Positions 47,116 to 55,710 of a DNA stretch of 64,000 bases are shown here, piece after piece. The notes beneath the pieces were generated by a model that saw only the letters and a list, made by a program, of their open reading frames with translations, was not told where the DNA came from and ran no database searches. Origin of the DNA: Gilliamella bombi (GTDB lineage: Bacteria > Pseudomonadota > Gammaproteobacteria > Enterobacterales > Orbaceae); the NCBI RefSeq assembly GCF_900103255.1, contig NZ_FMWS01000016.1, forward strand, positions 1 to 64,000. Reading direction: 5' to 3'. The stretch's first letter is position 1. Every line of letters starts with the position of its first letter. Made by a program: the position numbers and the translations under genes.

Positions 47116-47955
47116 ATGAAGCTTGTCAGTTATCTTGTCTCTGGTAGAGCAAGTTTTGGTCTTCTTACTCACAACGGTATTGTTGATTTAAAGCAAAAAT
47201 TAGGTGATAAATATGCCGATTTAAAATCACTACTTGCCGATAAAGAAGGACTATCTATTGCCAAAACCTACCTTAATGCCCCAAGTGACATTGATGAACA
47301 AGACATTACTTATTTACCCGTTATTCCAAATCCAAATAAAATCTTGTGTGTTGGTATGAACTATGCCGAAAAACGAGCAGAATTTAATGAAACCAGTTCA
47401 GCACCAACGCTTTTTGTTCGTTTCCCTGATTCTCAAACAGGTCATAAAACCAACATTATTAAACCAGCTATTACTAATGAGTTGGATTATGAAGGAGAAT
47501 TAGCTATTATTATAGGTAAAGCTGGTTTTCGCATTAAGCAAGAAGATGCGTTATCATATGTAGCTGGCTATAGCTGTTATATGGATGGTTCTATTCGCGA
47601 CTGGCAATATACTTGGTTTACCGCAGGTAAAAACTGGCCTAGCACTGGTGCTTTCGGTCCATGTATTACAACAAGCGATGAAATTCCTGATCCAAAAGTA
47701 TTATCTTTAACTACTTATTTAAATGGCGAGCAAATGCAACATGATTCAGTTAAAAATCTTGTGCATACTGTGCCTGAATTAATTTCTTATATTAGTACTT
47801 TTACACGTTTATCTCCAGGTGATGTTATTCTTACTGGATCACCAGGTGGAGTTGGTAAAAAACGTAATCCTCCAGTATTTATGAAAGATGGCGATACAAT
47901 TGAAGTCGAAATTACAGGAATTGGTCGACTAACTAATTATGTAGTAGCTGAATAG
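47116..47955 (+). CDS. fumarylacetoacetate hydrolase (FAH) family protein, candidate oxaloacetate decarboxylase
   Basis: 279 residues. The FAH fold begins near residue 75 (KILCVGMNYAEKRAEF). The metal site is LDYEGELAIIIG (ExE) and the downstream Asp in CYMDGSIRDWQ; the C-terminal LTGSPGGVG loop is conserved. Family members act on acylpyruvates and related oxo-acids, and some (human FAHD1, Corynebacterium Cg1458) decarboxylate oxaloacetate. It is first gene of the citC-D-E-F-X operon, 10 bases before citC, and no oadGAB is nearby, so conversion of the citrate lyase product oxaloacetate to pyruvate is a reasonable inference. An AAGGAG site precedes the ATG. Confidence 0.85.
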   Translation: MKLVSYLVSGRASFGLLTHNGIVDLKQKLGDKYADLKSLLADKEGLSIAKTYLNAPSDIDEQDITYLPVIPNPNKILCVGMNYAEKRAEFNETSSAPTLFVRFPDSQTGHKTNIIKPAITNELDYEGELAIIIGKAGFRIKQEDALSYVAGYSCYMDGSIRDWQYTWFTAGKNWPSTGAFGPCITTSDEIPDPKVLSLTTYLNGEQMQHDSVKNLVHTVPELISYISTFTRLSPGDVILTGSPGGVGKKRNPPVFMKDGDTIEVEITGIGRLTNYVVAE

Positions 47956-47965
47956 AGGTAAATTT

Positions 47966-49000
47966 ATGTACGATTTAGTTGATTATGCCGTTGTTGATAT
48001 TTCTAAAGCAGAACAAGATTATAAAGAAGTTAAACAGTTGCTATCTCGCTCTGATCTTGATCTGGATTCACAAGTTACTGTTTTTATGGTAGCTAAAATC
48101 AATGAACAAATTATTGCTTGTGCAGGTATTGATCGCAATATTATTAAATGTGTTGCTATTGATCCTAATTATCGTGGCAATCAACTAAATCTAACCTTGA
48201 TGGATCATGCAATAAAATATGCCAATGAAAACGGCTATTTTCATCTTTTTCTATATACAAAACCCGAAAATATAGATTTTTTTAAGGGATGTGGGTTTTA
48301 TCCTATTGTTGAAATAACAGATCTTGTTGTCCTAATGGAAAACAATCCAGTTGGAATAAGGCAATATTGTAAACAACTAAGCACGCAACAAAAAGAAGGG
48401 AGCAAAATTGGTAGCATTGTTATGAATGCTAATCCTTTCACTAAAGGCCATCAATATCTTATTCAATATGCTGCAAGTCAATGTGATTGGTTGCATGTTT
48501 TTGTTGTCAATGAAAATGCATCGCTATTTTCATTTGATACACGTTTGAAGTTAGTTAAAGATGGTACTAAACAGATAAAGAATGTGACGGTACATGCAAG
48601 TTCTCCTTATATTATTTCAAGAGCAACATTTCCAACTTATTTTCTAAAAGATAAGACAAAAATCGATCAGGCCTATATGGGTATCGATCTGCTTATATTC
48701 CGAAATTATATTGCTCCAGCGCTTAATATTAACTATCGATTTGTTGGAACTGAACCCTATGACGAAGTAACGAAGGCTTATAATGAAGCGATGTCTTATT
48801 GGCTTGAAGATAAAGCAGTTAGTAATCACTCCGCAATTACCTTTGTTGAAGTTCAACGAATAACCGAAGGTGATACTATTGTATCAGCTTCATTAGTAAG
48901 AAAATTATTGGCATCAGGGCAATATGAAGAGGTAAAAAAACTAGTTCCATCTACTACATGGGATTACCTTTCAGCTAATTTGGATAAATTTAAAATTTAA
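47966..49000 (+). CDS. citC: [citrate (pro-3S)-lyase] ligase
   Basis: Acetylates the thiol of the citrate lyase prosthetic group using ATP and acetate, activating the enzyme. It has 344 residues: an N-terminal GNAT-like domain (about 1-120, CVAIDPNYRGNQLNLTLMDHA) and a C-terminal nucleotidyltransferase domain with VMNANPFTKGHQYLIQYAA near residue 150 (TKGH replaces HxGH, usual in CitC) and SASLVRKLLASGQYEEV near the end. It sits between the FAH gene and citD. Confidence 0.95.
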   Translation: MYDLVDYAVVDISKAEQDYKEVKQLLSRSDLDLDSQVTVFMVAKINEQIIACAGIDRNIIKCVAIDPNYRGNQLNLTLMDHAIKYANENGYFHLFLYTKPENIDFFKGCGFYPIVEITDLVVLMENNPVGIRQYCKQLSTQQKEGSKIGSIVMNANPFTKGHQYLIQYAASQCDWLHVFVVNENASLFSFDTRLKLVKDGTKQIKNVTVHASSPYIISRATFPTYFLKDKTKIDQAYMGIDLLIFRNYIAPALNINYRFVGTEPYDEVTKAYNEAMSYWLEDKAVSNHSAITFVEVQRITEGDTIVSASLVRKLLASGQYEEVKKLVPSTTWDYLSANLDKFKI

Positions 49001-49021
49001 TACGTTTTAAAAGGTAAAAAA

Positions 49022-49312
49022 ATGAAAATACAAAAAGAAGCCATGGCGGGGACTCTTGAATCTAGCGATTTGTTAGTCAAAGTCATGCCAAACACGGGAA
49101 TTGAAATTGTTATTAATAGTGATGTTAATAAACAATTTGGCGATCAAATCCGTGCGGTTGTTAATCAAACTTTAAATGAGCTTAATGTAACCGACGGTTT
49201 AATCATTATTGATGATAAAGGTGCACTTGATTGCGCTATTAAAGCTAGAGTTCAATGTGCAGTTTTACGTGGCGCAGAAGAAGAAAACTTAGATTGGAGT
49301 AAATTACTATGA
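49022..49312 (+). CDS. citD: citrate lyase acyl carrier protein (gamma subunit)
   Basis: 96-residue carrier that holds the triphosphoribosyl-dephospho-CoA-derived group. The attachment Ser is S14 in [15 protein letters not shown], the same position as in Klebsiella CitD. The rest ([20 protein letters not shown]) is typical. It overlaps citE by 4 bases, so the two subunits are translationally coupled. Confidence 0.96.
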   Translation: MKIQKEAMAGTLESSDLLVKVMPNTGIEIVINSDVNKQFGDQIRAVVNQTLNELNVTDGLIIIDDKGALDCAIKARVQCAVLRGAEEENLDWSKLL

Positions 49313-50196
49313 AAAAATTACGTCGAAGTATGCTATTTCTTCCAGGTGCAAACGCCGCTATGTTATCAACTTCGTTTGTTTATAAGCCTGATTCAATCAT
49401 GTTCGATCTTGAAGATGCCGTTTCAATTAAGGAAAAAGATTCAGCACGTTTATTAGTTGCACAAACTTTACTTCTTCCTGTTTATAAAGAGCACGGGATT
49501 GAAACAGTAGTACGAATCAACGCACTTGATACTCCATTTGGTTTAAAAGACCTTGAAGCAGTTGTACGAGCGGGTGTTGATGTAGTACGTTTACCTATGA
49601 CTAACTGTGCTGAAGATATTCATGAGTTAGAAGCCCATGTTGAAAGAATCGAAAAAGAGTGTGGGCGTGAAGTTGGTAGCACTAAATTAATGGCTGCAAT
49701 CGAATCTGCTCAAGGTGTTGTTAATGCCGTTTCTATCGCTAAATCTTCTCCACGTTTAATCGGTATTGCGCTAGCTGCATTTGACTATCTTGTTGATATG
49801 CAAACTGAACGTGGCGATGGTACAGAATTATTCTATGCTCGCTGTGCAGTATTGCATGCAGCACGTGTGGCTAAAATTGATGCTTTTGACGTTGTTTACT
49901 CTAATGTTAATGATGATGAAGGTTTCTTGAAAGAAGTCAGCTTAATCAAAAAATTAGGTTACAACGGTAAATCGCTCATTAATCCTAGACAAATTGACCT
50001 GCTCCACAATGCTTATGCTCCAACAGCAGCTGAAGTTGAACATGCTCAAAAAGTAGTTGAAGCAGCAGAAGAAGGAGAAAGAAAAGGCCTTGGCGTTATT
50101 TCTCTAAATGGCAAAATGATTGATGCACCGATTATTGCTCGAGCTAGAAAAGTTATCGAGTTGGCTAAGTATTCTGGTGTACGTAAAGAAATTTGA
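49309..50196 (+). CDS. citE: citrate lyase beta subunit (citryl-ACP lyase)
   Basis: Cleaves citryl-ACP to acetyl-ACP and oxaloacetate. It has 295 residues of the HpcH/HpaI TIM-barrel type. Seen: [30 protein letters not shown] (metal and substrate region), [27 protein letters not shown] with the metal-binding Glu, and [18 protein letters not shown]. The C-terminus [13 protein letters not shown] is standard. Confidence 0.96.
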   Translation: MKKLRRSMLFLPGANAAMLSTSFVYKPDSIMFDLEDAVSIKEKDSARLLVAQTLLLPVYKEHGIETVVRINALDTPFGLKDLEAVVRAGVDVVRLPMTNCAEDIHELEAHVERIEKECGREVGSTKLMAAIESAQGVVNAVSIAKSSPRLIGIALAAFDYLVDMQTERGDGTELFYARCAVLHAARVAKIDAFDVVYSNVNDDEGFLKEVSLIKKLGYNGKSLINPRQIDLLHNAYAPTAAEVEHAQKVVEAAEEGERKGLGVISLNGKMIDAPIIARARKVIELAKYSGVRKEI

Positions 50197-50208
50197 TAGG
50201 ATTGAAAA

Positions 50209-51738
50209 ATGACTACTTCTATAAACAAAAAAATTGATGATTTGCTTAAACAGCACCCTGATCTCAAGAATATTAAGCCTTTTGTTGATGCTAACGCAAC
50301 AACTCCATATTTAAAAGATGAGTCTAAATACACGCGTAAATTGTGTGATTCTATTGAGCAAGCAATTAAAAAATGTGAATTGCGTGATGGTATGACTATC
50401 TCTTTTCACCATGCATTTCGTGAAGGCGATAAGGTTATCAACAAAGTTGTTGAGACTATCAGTAATTTAGGCATTAAAAATTTGACGCTAGCTTCAAGTT
50501 CCTTATTAAGCTGTAACTCAGCGTTAATTCCTCATATCGAATCTGGTGTAATTACTAAAATTTATACCTCTGGTTTACGTGGTAAATTAGCCGATGCGAT
50601 TTCTCACGGTTTAATGGATAACCCAGTCCATATCCATTCTCATGGTGGACGTGTAAAACTGATCCAAAGTGGTGAAATTAACATTGATATCGCATTTTTA
50701 GCTGTATCAACCGCTGATGAACAAGGTAACGCTAATGGTGTATCTGGAAAATCACAATGTGGTGCTCTAGGTTATGCTATGGTTGATGCGCAATTTGCGA
50801 AGAAAGTTGTACTATTAACTGAGGATATTGTTGGATATCCTAACCATCCAGCAAGTATTCGCCAAGATCAAGTTGATTATATTGTTAAAGTTGATGAAGT
50901 GGGTGACCCAACTAAAATTAGTGTGGGCGCAGCGCGTATCACTAGTAATCCACGCGAACTGATGATCGCTCGTTATGCAGCTGATGTTATTGAACACTCT
51001 GGTTATTTTAAAGATGGTTTTTCAATCCAAACTGGTTCTGGTGCATCGTCAACTGCAGCAACTCGTTTCCTTGAAAATCGCATGCGTGCGAAAAATATCA
51101 CTGCATCATTTGCTTTAGGTGGTATTACAGCAAGTATTGTTGATCTTCACGAAAAAGGATTAGTTAAACGTTTATTAGATACTCAAAGTTTTGACGGCAC
51201 TGCGGGGCAATCTTTAGGTAAAAATAAAGATCATATCGAAGTTTCAACTAATGTTTATGCAAATCCTGCCTCAAAAGGTGCAAGTGTTGATGAGCTTGAT
51301 ATTGTTATTTTAAGTGCGTTAGAAATCGACCTTGATTACAATGTTAATGTATTAACTGGTTCTGACGGTGTAATGCGCGGTGCTTCTGGTGGTCACTGTG
51401 ATACAGCTGCTGGTGCAAACTTAACAATTGTTGTTGCGCCACTCATTCGTAGCCGTATTCCAACAGTAATTAAAAAGGTAACAACATTAGTTACTCCTGG
51501 TGAGAGCGTTGATGTGCTAGTCACTGACCATGGTATTGCTGTTAACCCTAATCGTCCAGAAATTGCTGAACGTTTAAAAGCAGCTAACTTACCAATTATG
51601 AGCATTGAAGAGCTTTATCAACGTGCTGTGTCTTTAACTGGTGAACCAAAACCAATCGAATTTAATGATAAAATCGTTGGTATCGTACATTTCCGTGATG
51701 GCTCTGTTATTGATGTCGTACGCCAAGTTAAAGATTAA
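50209..51738 (+). CDS. citF: citrate lyase alpha subunit (citrate-ACP transferase)
   Basis: Transfers citrate onto the carrier in exchange for acetate. It has 509 residues, the usual CitF length. Seen: DGMTISFHHAFREGDKVIN, SHGGRVKLIQSGE, FLAVSTADEQGNANGVSGKSQCGALGYA, GGITASIVDLHEKGLV, SGGHCDTAAGANLTIVVAPLIR and VLVTDHGIAVNP, all CitF/CoA-transferase-like family stretches. It lies 12 bases after citE and is followed by a terminator-like hairpin before citX. Confidence 0.96.
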   Translation: MTTSINKKIDDLLKQHPDLKNIKPFVDANATTPYLKDESKYTRKLCDSIEQAIKKCELRDGMTISFHHAFREGDKVINKVVETISNLGIKNLTLASSSLLSCNSALIPHIESGVITKIYTSGLRGKLADAISHGLMDNPVHIHSHGGRVKLIQSGEINIDIAFLAVSTADEQGNANGVSGKSQCGALGYAMVDAQFAKKVVLLTEDIVGYPNHPASIRQDQVDYIVKVDEVGDPTKISVGAARITSNPRELMIARYAADVIEHSGYFKDGFSIQTGSGASSTAATRFLENRMRAKNITASFALGGITASIVDLHEKGLVKRLLDTQSFDGTAGQSLGKNKDHIEVSTNVYANPASKGASVDELDIVILSALEIDLDYNVNVLTGSDGVMRGASGGHCDTAAGANLTIVVAPLIRSRIPTVIKKVTTLVTPGESVDVLVTDHGIAVNPNRPEIAERLKAANLPIMSIEELYQRAVSLTGEPKPIEFNDKIVGIVHFRDGSVIDVVRQVKD

Positions 51739-51758
51739 TTTTAATCTTTATTAATATA

Positions 51759-51800
51759 GTAATAGCCTGACATGTAAAAGTGTCATGCTATTACTTTTCT
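51759..51800 (+). terminator. attenuator-like hairpin between citF and citX
   Basis: A 14-bp stem with one mismatch (GTAATAGCCTGACA against TGTCATGCTATTAC), an 8-nt loop and a TTTTCT tail lies 20 bases after citF and just before citX. It would reduce transcription of citX relative to the structural subunits. Confidence 0.7.
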
Positions 51801-51805
51801 ATTTG

Positions 51806-52366
51806 ATGAAAAAAATGCAAATTAAATTTGATGATGGCACTCCTATTACCCTTGAGCAAATGCTACTAGCCAAGGAAAAGCGAGTTGAAAACCAAAAGCA
51901 TGCAATGACATGCTATAAATATCCAATCATATCATTAAGCATAGTTATTCCTGGTCCTATAAAAAACAGTAGCGGAGCCCGTTATCTTTTTGACGAAGCA
52001 ATTAAAGCTTTACATCTCTGTTTTTTACAAAACGATATAACAATAATCAATGAAGATCATTTCCATTACATTACTGGTTCAGAAGCAATCATAGCAATTA
52101 AATGTTCAGCTAAAACCCTTAAAAAATATTGTATTGAAGTTGAAAATAATCATCCCTTAGGGCGTTTGTGGGATATTGATGTTATTGACATTGTTACACA
52201 AAATAGCCTGTCACGTTCTCAATTCGAAAATCAACCAAGACAATGTTTGGTCTGCAATGAAGAGGCAAAAATTTGTGGTAGAGCTAAACGGCATTCAATT
52301 GATGAAATTTTTACCGCGATAAAAAAGAAAATAGAAAATTTCAGAAAGAATAAAACATCACTTTAA
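51806..52366 (+). CDS. citX: apo-citrate lyase phosphoribosyl-dephospho-CoA transferase
   Basis: Transfers the CitG product onto apo-CitD. Family motifs: SLSIVIPGPIKNSSGARYLFDEA, HPLGRLWDIDVID, and RQCLVCNEEAKICGRAKRHS near the C-terminus. The reading frame opens at 51785, but that ATG lies inside the right arm of the terminator hairpin, so I chose the ATG at 51806 (186 residues); 51815 is also possible. No clear ribosome-binding site is present, suggesting low expression, which suits a modifying enzyme. Confidence 0.92.
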   Translation: MKKMQIKFDDGTPITLEQMLLAKEKRVENQKHAMTCYKYPIISLSIVIPGPIKNSSGARYLFDEAIKALHLCFLQNDITIINEDHFHYITGSEAIIAIKCSAKTLKKYCIEVENNHPLGRLWDIDVIDIVTQNSLSRSQFENQPRQCLVCNEEAKICGRAKRHSIDEIFTAIKKKIENFRKNKTSL

Positions 52367-52382
52367 TAAAAGTGCAAATAAT

Positions 52383-52428
52383 AGGTTGATGAAATAACAT
52401 TACAGCATTATATCATCAAGCCTTTTTA
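52383..52428. terminator. convergent terminator between citX and metB
   Basis: AGGTTGATGA pairs with TCATCAAGCCT (one bulge) around a 20-nt loop, followed by TTTTTAAT on the plus strand. It ends 15 bases before the metB stop. Confidence 0.6.
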
Positions 52429-52442
52429 ATCTAAAAATTCAA

Positions 52443-53609
52443 TTAGATTGTTTCAAGTGCCTGCTGTAAATCAGCTAGTAAATCAGTAATATCTTCTAAA
52501 CCAACTGAAATACGTAATAGCTGATCTGAAATACCCGCTGTTTTTCGTGCTTCTGCACTAATACCTGAATGTGTCATTGTTGCTGGGTGGCAGACAAGAC
52601 TCTCAACGCCACCAAGTGATTGAGCTAATGTAATAATTTTAAGCGCTTTTAAAAACTTAGGCATTACATCGGCATTTCCAACCAGTTCAAAACTTAGTAA
52701 CGAGCCAAACCCTTTTTGTTGTTCTTTAGCAATATTATGCCCAAGATTAGATGGTAAAGAGGGATGAAATACTTTTGCTATTTTTGGGTGATTAACAAGA
52801 AACTCAACAACTTTTTGGGCATTTTCTTGTTGCAAATTAACACGTGCAGCAAGAGTTCGTAACCCACGCAATAAAAGATAACTATCAAATGATGAAGTAA
52901 GCGTACCAATATTGTTGGCCCACCATAAAACATCTGTAGCAAGCTGTTGGTCTTTGAAGACTAAAATTCCCGCTAATAAATCCGAATGCCCATTTAAAAA
53001 TTTGGTACAAGAATGGCTGACTATATCAGCACCAAGCTCCAACGGTTTTTGTAAAATTGGCGTCATAAATGTATTATCGACTAAAACCAAAGCTCCAACA
53101 TCATGTGCTTGTTGGGCTATTTTCTTGATATCAACAACACGAAGTAATGGGTTACTTGGTGTTTCAATCAATACTAATTTAGGATGTAAATTAAGTGCTT
53201 CTTGTAAAGCTATTGCATCGGACTGATCAACAAATTTCACTTTAAAATAACCTTTTTGGCTTAGACTATTAAAAAGTCGATAGCTGCCGCCATAACAATC
53301 ATGAGGAGCAACAACTAAGTCATTTGGCGCTAATAAAGCAACACTGATAAGATGAATTGCTGACATGCCACAGTTTGTTAAAATAGCATCTGCACCACCT
53401 TCTAATTTCGCAACGGTTTCTTCCACTAATCTCCGACTAGGATTAGCTTTTCGTGCATAATCAAACTTTCTTGGTTTTGCAAATTCTTCATAACGATAAC
53501 AAGTAGATGGTGTAATAACAGGTACAACACTACCATATTGCTCATCAGTATTAATCCCACCACGAACAGCTATTGTTCCTTGGCTTAAATTGTTGGTTTG
53601 ACTAACCAT
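52443..53609 (-). CDS. metB: cystathionine gamma-synthase
   Basis: PLP enzyme of methionine synthesis joining an O-acylhomoserine to cysteine. It has 388 residues. Cofactor Lys in SHSCTKFLNGHSDLLAG near residue 195; other stretches: FDYARKANPSRRLVEE, LTNCGMSAIHLISVALL, PHDCYGGSYRLF, SPSNPLLRVVDI-like TPSNPLLRVVDIKKI and LGGVESLVCHPATMTHSGI. The close resemblance to E. coli MetB and the divergent metJ with a MetJ operator support synthase rather than gamma-lyase. Confidence 0.93.
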   Translation of the reverse strand: MVSQTNNLSQGTIAVRGGINTDEQYGSVVPVITPSTCYRYEEFAKPRKFDYARKANPSRRLVEETVAKLEGGADAILTNCGMSAIHLISVALLAPNDLVVAPHDCYGGSYRLFNSLSQKGYFKVKFVDQSDAIALQEALNLHPKLVLIETPSNPLLRVVDIKKIAQQAHDVGALVLVDNTFMTPILQKPLELGADIVSHSCTKFLNGHSDLLAGILVFKDQQLATDVLWWANNIGTLTSSFDSYLLLRGLRTLAARVNLQQENAQKVVEFLVNHPKIAKVFHPSLPSNLGHNIAKEQQKGFGSLLSFELVGNADVMPKFLKALKIITLAQSLGGVESLVCHPATMTHSGISAEARKTAGISDQLLRISVGLEDITDLLADLQQALETI

Positions 53610-53679
53610 AATAATATTCCTCTAAATAATACTTTACTTACTTCAACAACAGATTGTATAAGAATAACACATTCAATAA

Positions 53680-53711
53680 GGACGTCAACATGTCTAGACG
53701 TCTAACTATCT
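53680..53711. promoter_or_regulatory. MetJ operator: four tandem 8-bp met boxes
   Basis: Consecutive octamers GGACGTCA, ACATGTCT, AGACGTCT and AACTATCT match the AGACGTCT consensus at 6, 6, 8 and 4 positions. They lie between divergent metB and metJ, 71 bases from the metB start and 76 from metJ, so SAM-bound MetJ would repress both. Confidence 0.9.
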
Positions 53712-53786
53712 TGGTGTGTAGATTGCAGAAAAATAAAAAAAACGTTAGAATTGCCCACATTATTTGTGATGTAATTTGGTGACAAG

Positions 53787-54098
53787 ATGATGGAATGGAA
53801 TGGCGAATATATAAGCCCTTATGCTGAACATGGTAAAAAAAGCGAACAAGTAAAAAAAATTACAGTATCAATTCCGTTGAAAGTTTTAAAAATATTGACT
53901 GATGAACGCACTCGCCGACAAGTCAATAATTTACGTCATGCAACAAATAGTGAATTATTGTGTGAAGCCTTTCTTCATGCTTATACCGGTCAACCTTTAC
54001 CTTGTGACGATGATTTACAAAAAGATCGTGAAGACGGTATTCCTAAGCAAGCTAAAAAGATGATGCAAGATTTAGGTATTAATCCCGATTTTGATTGA
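53787..54098 (+). CDS. metJ: methionine repressor MetJ
   Basis: Ribbon-helix-helix repressor that uses SAM as corepressor. Its 103 residues are almost identical to E. coli MetJ for the first about 75 ([57 protein letters not shown]). The beta-ribbon KKITVSI contacts the met box. The C-terminal about 25 residues are diverged. It is autoregulated through the operator at 53680. Confidence 0.97.
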   Translation: MMEWNGEYISPYAEHGKKSEQVKKITVSIPLKVLKILTDERTRRQVNNLRHATNSELLCEAFLHAYTGQPLPCDDDLQKDREDGIPKQAKKMMQDLGINPDFD

Positions 54099-54128
54099 TT
54101 ATTAACTAAAAAACTAATTTTGAAAAAC

Positions 54129-54150
54129 AAAAGGCGCTTATGCGCCTTTT
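54129..54150. terminator. convergent terminator between metJ and rpmE
   Basis: AAAAGGCGC / GCGCCTTTT with a TTAT loop, 9-bp stem, serving metJ on the plus strand and rpmE (ends 54189) on the minus strand. Confidence 0.85.
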
Positions 54151-54188
54151 CTATTATTATTAATTTTGGGACATGGTTTTCCGAAAAA

Positions 54189-54404
54189 TTATTTTTTACC
54201 GCCAACCATAGCAAAACGTTGTTTGAACTTATCTACACGTCCACCAGTTGCAACATCACGTTGTTTACCTGTATAGAATGGGTGACATTCACCACATACG
54301 TCAAGATGAATATCATGACCAACAGTAGAATGAGTTTTAATAACGTTACCACAAGAACAAGTTGCTGTAATTGCAGTATATTCTGGATGAATACCTTCTT
54401 TCAT
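54189..54404 (-). CDS. rpmE: 50S ribosomal protein L31 (zinc-binding type)
   Basis: 71 residues. C16, C18, C37 and C40 (CSCGN and [10 protein letters not shown]) make the zinc-ribbon, so this is the C+ form that can release zinc; a zinc-free paralogue (ykgM type) is not in the window. Start [10 protein letters not shown] matches E. coli MKKDIHPKYE. An AGAGGTTT ribosome-binding site lies upstream. Confidence 0.97.
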   Translation of the reverse strand: MKEGIHPEYTAITATCSCGNVIKTHSTVGHDIHLDVCGECHPFYTGKQRDVATGGRVDKFKQRFAMVGGKK

Positions 54405-54545
54405 AATAAACCTCTAAAGTTTTTCGTATCGCTATATAAATGGCCATAAAAGCAAAATCTATACACCATACGAGTGTTAAAAAAACATGATAAGACAGCA
54501 GATTATACGGCCAATAGTCGAGTTAATCAAGAAATAAAAGAACAA

Positions 54546-55598
54546 TTAAACAGGTAATTGACCTATTGTTAATTGCAGTTCAATCTTTTCCCCATTTCGC
54601 TGAACTATAATGGGGACAATTGTACCAGGTTTCAACTCAGCTATTTGATCCATTGTTTCAACAATTGATTTAACAGGTTTATTATCTACCATAATCAGAA
54701 TATCATTAGCTTGTATTCCCGCTTGTAATGAAGGACCTTCCGCTCTGGTGACTAAAATACCTAACACCACTGGCATATCACTTGGATTTTGAGTTGGTGC
54801 AAATTCTAATCCATCAATTCCTATATATCCTCTAATAACTTTTCCATCGCGAATTAATTTATTCATGATTTTAACTGCTAATGCAGTTGGGATAGCAAAT
54901 CCGATTCCTTCAGGAATGTCATTTCCTAGATTTTTTGCAAAGGTAAGAGTATTAATTCCCATTAATTCACCTTTGCTATTTACTAGCGCTCCGCCTGAAT
55001 TGCCATGATTTATTGGTGCATCAGTTTGAATAAAATTTTGCCTTCTGTATGGGCTCAATCCATCACGACCTGTAGCACTGATAATACCTTGTGTAATAGT
55101 TTGCCCTATATTGTAAGGGTTCCCTATGGCTAATACGACATCACCAATTTTAGGTTCGCGTTGAGGATTTATCAATATAGTGGGGATATTTGAAGCCTCT
55201 ATTTTTAATACCGCTAGATCAACAAGTTTATCTGAGCCTACAGATAAAGCTTCAAATATTCGTCCATCTTGCAATGCGACGATAATTTGTTCTGCATCTT
55301 CAACTACATGATAATTAGTAACAATATACCCATTCCCATTCATAATTACTCCAGAACCGAGCGGAGTTATTGGACTATCTTGTGATTCCTGAGAAAAAGA
55401 ATTAATTGAGCGGCTATAAATATTAACTACTGCAGGGGCTGCTGTTTTAACAGCACTAGAAAAACTTAATGGATCATCATGAAAAATTGAAGTTGGAAAA
55501 TTTGATTGGTTTCCTTTTTGTAAAGAAGGAAAAATAATCAATAACACAATAGCTAAAACCGTTCCAATTAATATTGGCCATAGAATTTTTTTGAGCAT
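54546..55598 (-). CDS. degS: site-1 protease DegS of the sigma-E pathway
   Basis: Inner-membrane anchored periplasmic serine protease that senses misfolded porins and cleaves RseA. It has 350 residues: one N-terminal membrane helix (about 5-25), trypsin-like domain with catalytic His (VTNYHVVEDA), Asp (LVDLAVLKIE) and Ser (HGNSGGALVN), and a single C-terminal PDZ domain (about 255-345). It follows degQ by 112 bases with a hairpin between, so it may have its own promoter. Confidence 0.94.
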   Translation of the reverse strand: MLKKILWPILIGTVLAIVLLIIFPSLQKGNQSNFPTSIFHDDPLSFSSAVKTAAPAVVNIYSRSINSFSQESQDSPITPLGSGVIMNGNGYIVTNYHVVEDAEQIIVALQDGRIFEALSVGSDKLVDLAVLKIEASNIPTILINPQREPKIGDVVLAIGNPYNIGQTITQGIISATGRDGLSPYRRQNFIQTDAPINHGNSGGALVNSKGELMGINTLTFAKNLGNDIPEGIGFAIPTALAVKIMNKLIRDGKVIRGYIGIDGLEFAPTQNPSDMPVVLGILVTRAEGPSLQAGIQANDILIMVDNKPVKSIVETMDQIAELKPGTIVPIIVQRNGEKIELQLTIGQLPV

Positions 55599-55670
55599 TA
55601 GTTTCAGAATTGTAATGGGAAGAATAATGAAGATTTTAACACATCTATATAAAGGTTAAAATTAAAGTTT

Positions 55671-55694
55671 TCGTCGATGCTAAAGCATCGACGA
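55671..55694 (-). terminator. hairpin between degQ and degS
   Basis: A perfect 10-bp stem (TCGTCGATGC / GCATCGACGA) with a TAAA loop lies 16 bases beyond the degQ stop. The minus-strand tail is A/T mixed (AAAACTTTAATTTT), so termination may be partial. Confidence 0.55.
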
Positions 55695-55710
55695 TATAAA
55701 AAATGACTAA

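Noticed and set aside
52443-53609. Cystathionine gamma-lyase instead of synthase
   Set aside because: Residue stretches follow E. coli MetB closely and the gene shares a MetJ operator with metJ.
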